Part shown: positions 59,701-64,000 of the stretch, in pieces
How the letters are laid out: every line of letters starts with the position of its first letter
How positions within the stretch are numbered: the first letter of the stretch is position 1
Made by a program: the position numbers and the translations under genes
NCBI GenBank assembly: GCA_031216445.1
Contig: CM062204.1
Location: 12,020,501-12,084,500, forward strand
DNA length: 64,000 nt
Reading direction: 5' to 3'
Source of the DNA: Lateolabrax maculatus
Taxonomy: Eukaryota > Chordata > Actinopteri > Acropomatiformes > Lateolabracidae
The notes under the pieces: generated by a model
What the model saw: only the letters and a program-made list of their open reading frames with translations
The model's database searches: none
Told to the model about the DNA's origin: nothing

Positions 59701-62312
59701 AGTTGCAAACAACAGACGTGCAGATCCAACATAAAGCTTTGGCATTCACTGGAAGCTCATCAGCTAATGCCAGAAATATAAACAAGTTGTTATGATGGGC
59801 GACTCTCCAGTCAACAAAATAATTAATTATGAGTTACATATTGTGCACCTGCAAATGCATTCTCTTGAAGAGAGAGAATAACTTTGTAGTTTAAGTTTAT
59901 AACAATCTATTTGTGACTAAATGTCAGTTTCCATTCTCCCCTCACAGGTACATGTTCATAGGAGGATCAAACTTTGGATACTGGAATGGTGAGTGGTTTG
60001 ATCATTTTAAGTGACTCACAGCAAAGCCTTTCTTTTTGCCAAAATGATTACCTTAAGAAAAAACACGAAAAAACTCACCCTCTGATTGCCTCTTGATGCC
60101 TCAGGTGCCAATTCACCATACGGGCCGCAGCCCACGAGCTACGACTACGATGCCCCGCTTACGGAAGCAGGAGACCTCACAGAGAAGTACTTTGCTATTC
60201 GAGAGGTGATCAAATTGGTAAGAACCCCAGTGCAGGCCTCTAGTTTTGCTTTTAAATATCACGTCAGCAGTATTTTGTGTAAAATATAAGTCATATGGAT
60301 GAACTAATGTATATTTTCACTACAGTACAATAAGATACCAGAGGGACCAATACCACCAACAACTCCAAAGTATGCATATGGGCCTGTTGTGATGAAAAAG
60401 GTAGGTACTCAGTTATCTCTTTCTAGGAACTGTTTATGAACGTAAATTAATATATATTGTATATTGTAACTCACCATTGAAAGACTTTTTCTCACCTGAT
60501 TTAAAACAAAGCAACCCTCTGCCACCACAGCTCCAGACGATATCAGATGCCCTAGAAAAACTATCCTTCTCCGGCCCTGTCAAAAGCATGTATCCTCAGA
60601 CTTTCATTCAACTGAACCAGGTATCCTTTAATATTTTTTTATGTCGTAAAAAACTTCACCAGCAATATTTTGTCAAATGATTTGAGTTTTACTGTTATTT
60701 AAAACGTATCTCTTTCCTATTTGTGCTGTAGGCCTTTGGTTATGTGCTCTATAGGACTACTCTGCCTGTTGACTGCAGCACACCAACTCCACTGTCATCT
60801 CCACTGAATGGGGTGCATGATAGAGCGTATGTGTCCGTGGACGGGGTGAGTCTGATTGTTTCTTATCAGGTATTACACACAGGTCCACACACGCCTTGAT
60901 CTCTTAAAAATGATTCCTGGTCCTAGTTAAAAATTTAACAAACTCTTATTATTTCTCATATGAATTGGAAGTACAGTATGCCAACATAACCATGTGGGTT
61001 TTCTTCTTGAGGTGGCTGTGGGGATTCTTGAAAGGAACAAAGGCTTAACTGTCAATGTGACCGGGAAAGCTGGCAGCCAGGTGGACCTACTGGTGGAGAA
61101 TATGGGCCGAATCAACTACGGAAAAGAAATCAATGACTTCAAGGTTTTTTTCCTACATTTTAAAGTTACTATGTTTCTTTGGTGTCTGCTTAACAAGGCT
61201 TAACTGGATTTCAGGCTTGCGGGTTGTACAAGCTTAAAAAACAGTAAGATTAGATTTAACTGCAATCAAATAATATTTTATATTTAAATCTCTCTTCTGG
61301 TTTCTTTGCTGCACAGGGCCTGGTGTCCAACATGACTCTGGGAGCAGATACCCTCCTGGGCTGGACAATGTACAGTCTCAGTATTGATGAAGCGGTCAGT
61401 CAGGGCCTTCTCGGTGAAACGAAACCAACAGACCAACGGCAGCCTGCTGCTTTTTCCCTTCCAGCCTTCTACGAGGGAAGCTTCATCATTCCTGACGACA
61501 TCCCAGACCTCCCCCAGGACACCTACATCAAACTGCCCAAATGGAGGAAGGCATGTCACCCATACAGGACATTTACTTAGAATTGAAGCCATTTTGATTG
61601 TTTGTGGTAACATTTGTTACTGATTTGACTGGTTGATTTATGACCCTGGGGTCACATGCACAAAAATTGGATAGTCATTTTAGTCAGTTATCGGCTTCTC
61701 AAATGTGGAGATTTGCTGCTCTTTACTGCTGGATATTCTTCTGAATTAAATATATCTTTGGTTTTAGAGGATCGGTTCAAATCAAAACAAGCGTTTGTGT
61801 GTTTAACTCGGATCGGATCGTAACTTTCATAAATTTAATAAGAATAAATAAATAAATCGTCTTCAGCTGCAGCTTTCTAAGCACAGAAAATAGTGTGAAT
61901 AAAATACATACTGTTTGAGTGTATTATTAAAAGATATTCCCTATCAGTGAAGGCATTAAACAAAGAGACGTGTTGGTTGTTGTTTTGTGTTCCTAAAACG
62001 CAGTGCAAATACACTTGACTAATTAATCAGTCCTTTTTTTTAATTTTTCTTGTTTAGGGACAAGTTTGGATTAACGGCTTCAACTTGGGACGTTACTGGC
62101 CGAGCCGAGGCCCTCAGGTGACACTTTTTGTCCCTGCCGACATCCTCAGCACAGCTGCACCCAACAATGTGACTGTCCTGGAGCTGGAAGAGGCTCCCTG
62201 CAGCTCAGGGCCATGTAGCGTGGAGTTTACTACCACCCCCATCCTGAATGCAACAGTCCAGTCTGACTACAAACCGCACAGGAGACTCTTCACTAAAGAC
62301 GATTTGTTGTGA
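56748..62312 (+). CDS. glb1: Lysosomal beta-galactosidase (GH35)
   Basis: Sixteen exons give a 649-residue protein (human GLB1 has 677): 56748-56804, 57397-57566, 57737-57887, 58613-58673, 58748-58842, 58967-59147, 59372-59430, 59516-59637, 59948-59988, 60105-60217, 60326-60400, 60531-60620, 60732-60845, 61012-61143, 61317-61550, 62058-62312. The start gives a signal peptide (MSLLRSGSVLLLLLLLGHS). The GH35 barrel follows, with RYISGSIHYSRIPRVYWKDR, the acid/base Glu182 in VENEYG and the nucleophile Glu262 in NSEYYTGW (human Glu188 and Glu268). The C-terminal beta domains contain KGQVWINGFNLGRYWPSRGP. Five N-glycosylation sequons are visible. The enzyme removes terminal beta-galactose from GM1 ganglioside and keratan sulfate in lysosomes. 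The exon count equals that of human GLB1. Two introns appear to use GC donors (after 59430 and after 61550). Confidence 0.97.
57888..58612 (+). other. glb1: glb1 intron 3
   Basis: AT-rich intron; nothing recognised in it. The other larger introns (56805-57396, 59638-59947, 61551-62057) likewise show nothing beyond a short (GT)n near 57090. Confidence 0.8.
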
Positions 62313-62850
62313 TTATAAGGGAACTCACTGCTGCACAAAAGGAATCATTTGCACTTCTCGCCGATCCCAAATCAGCACTTGTTGTGTGAGCACGATGAAT
62401 GTTTGATTTAAAACAAGTGTAATATGTGAAAGAGGGTTAATCTGGGACATGACATCGATGATTTAATGTGTCTTTATGAAAGGTGGTGAAATGCGTTTTT
62501 TAGCCAAATGCTGTATTTTAAGCATCACAGCTGTGGGCGTCTCTACCTCGCTGATTCTACAGTTTTATTACAAGCCTTGTTTTCTCTTCACAAAGGGATT
62601 TTTGCCAATTGAAGCACTGCCAGGACATCACAGCAGCCTGTATTTCAGAGAATGTTTTATTGTGAAAAAAACACATCAGGGAAATACTATGTGACATGTA
62701 TATCATACAAATACACTGTGGGACAGCTGATCTGTAGCTTTTATTCATTTTGAAATAATTTTGCATACACTCTGAACCTGTCTGCTTGAAAGCTGATAAA
62801 GCATATGCCTTTTAGAGCAAAAAATAAAAAGATTATTTAATTATACTCCA
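62313..62850 (+). other. glb1: glb1 3' UTR
   Basis: Runs from the TGA to the AATAAA at 62823-62828, followed by TTATTGTGTGACGTG as a GT-rich downstream element. No frame of note. Confidence 0.7.
62823..62828 (+). terminator. glb1: glb1 poly(A) signal
   Basis: Canonical AATAAA, 511 bases after the stop codon, with a GT-rich stretch about 45 bases later. Confidence 0.7.
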
Positions 62851-63690
62851 ACAATCCCCTTTCTTATTGTGTGACGTGATGCTACTCAGACGTATGTATG
62901 TATCACCAAAAGATATTTACAAATATTTATCTTGATAAAGCTAAATTTCATTAGTTACAGTAAAGATGGATAATCTAAAAGATATGTTAATCCCTAATCC
63001 CTTAACCACACAAGATGAAATAAAGTCTTATGACAAGATTATACTTGAATATATTAGTGGTGTGTGTACTGTCATGTCCACATGTGGTCTCTAGCAGTAC
63101 CTTCCTTGGAAGACAAACCTTTCATTAATTGTAATTGAAATAACTTGATAAACTATATTATTCCAGAGCAAAATTACAGTGTGGGCAGCTCAGCTAATAT
63201 GGATAGAGCACATCATTAGACCAGTGGATATGTGCATGTATATTTCTACCAAACATAAACCAAGTGTTTCCATTGACAGTAGATGGCAGCGACACATTTT
63301 TAACATCCTGTCTTCTGGAAAATTTACTAACAATTATTTGGAGTAAAGCAACAGATGTGTGGAGCACTGAGATAAGGGGAGGGTTTTTATGTGATTTTAA
63401 CAATAAAGTCAATTAAACATTTAGAAACAGAGCTTGATCCAGGACAGAGGTGGTCGTCTTCAACAGAATAACACTTGAATATTTTTCTTAAAACAGTCCA
63501 CTTGAGATAATGACTGATACTGATATTTGTTTTCTTCCATAAACACAGAACATGACCAAACATGTTTTGATGAGGCCTCCTTAAATGTGTTCTTTTAAAC
63601 AACTGTGACCAAGAAAAATACTAAACAGGACATTTAACAGTTGAAAAACAAACTATGTCATTGTGACACCGTTTATCTAAAGACAACAAC
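62851..63690. other. Intergenic region downstream of glb1
   Basis: AT-rich; I see nothing in it that I can name. Confidence 0.7.
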
Positions 63691-63699
63691 GATCCTCTC

Positions 63700-63970
63700 A
63701 AGTGGTACGGGCGGATTTTCTGCACTTTCAAACTCCCTTTGACTTCACAAGACGAACAGGATCAACAGGTGGGGTTTGGTATGCGCTGCGCCGTCCTGAA
63801 CACAAGGTGGCGGCAGTGCGCCTGACGCGCTGGTCGCCAACCGCACTCAAAAATCAAAGCGAAGAAGAAAACTTAGTAACGCCGAAGAAAAAGGGCGGCG
63901 GCGGCCTGCTGCGAGCTCAACAAGCAGAAGAAAAAAACCCTAATATCTGGAAGTTTTGTCCAGCGACGAG
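63700..63970 (+). promoter_or_regulatory. GC-rich block, possible first exon/promoter of the next gene
   Basis: CpG-rich sequence rises abruptly here after AT-rich DNA. It includes AAGGTGGCGGCAGTGCGCC and ends with a plausible donor, CGACGAG|GTAAAA, at 63970/63971. A 90-residue open frame covers it but ends in low-complexity Lys/Gly and has no domain. I would treat it as a candidate 5' UTR exon of a gene continuing past the window. Confidence 0.3.
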
Positions 63971-64000
63971 GTAAAAAAACAAACATAAAAACACATGAAT

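Noticed and set aside
1..64000. CRISPR arrays, tRNA or rRNA genes, bacterial operons
   Set aside because: None seen. Tandem repeats are microsatellites or coding repeats, no cloverleaf with A and B boxes was noticed, and the genome is clearly eukaryotic.

Overview
This 64 kb window is nuclear DNA from a ray-finned fish, most likely a percomorph teleost. The evidence is short GT-AG introns, abundant (CA)n and (TA)n microsatellites, several interspersed repeat families I know from percomorph introns, and four genes whose proteins read clearly as vertebrate orthologues once spliced. It is not bacterial: no long uninterrupted ORF is a real gene, and every coding region below was assembled from exons by hand.

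Layout. 1-4.7 kb is the upstream flank of rnf24. rnf24 (+) runs from a CpG-rich non-coding first exon ending at 5399, through a 14 kb first intron, to five coding exons between 19632 and 31938, and then a long 3' UTR ending near 35.8 kb. At 38.0-39.05 kb on the minus strand sits a compact three-exon gene that I do not recognise. It has a TATA box, a non-coding exon, a tiny signal-peptide exon, and a last exon encoding an Ala/Thr/Pro repeat domain, two N-glycosylation sequons and a GPI-anchor-like tail. ccdc86 (-, four exons, 41340-44519) follows. A lipoxygenase gene (-, one non-coding plus 14 coding exons, 45759-54605) comes next. glb1 (lysosomal beta-galactosidase, +, 16 exons, 56748-62312) then starts about 2.1 kb from the lipoxygenase promoter, in divergent orientation. 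The last 300 bases are GC-rich and may be the start of another gene.

The genes do not form a pathway. RNF24 is a membrane RING-H2 ubiquitin ligase, CCDC86 a nucleolar/chromosome-associated protein, the lipoxygenase an oxylipin enzyme and GLB1 a lysosomal glycosidase. The best candidate for something undescribed is the unnamed minus-strand gene at 38-39 kb. It predicts a 143-residue secreted or GPI-anchored mucin-like protein built on four 13-residue Thr-Ala-Ala-Ala-Thr-Pro repeats, superficially like antifreeze glycoproteins. Other points of note are two likely GC-AG introns in glb1, an LTR-like element downstream of the lipoxygenase that may supply its poly(A) signal, and a perfect 23-bp inverted repeat in a lipoxygenase intron. 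All models are predictions from sequence; nothing was aligned or searched.
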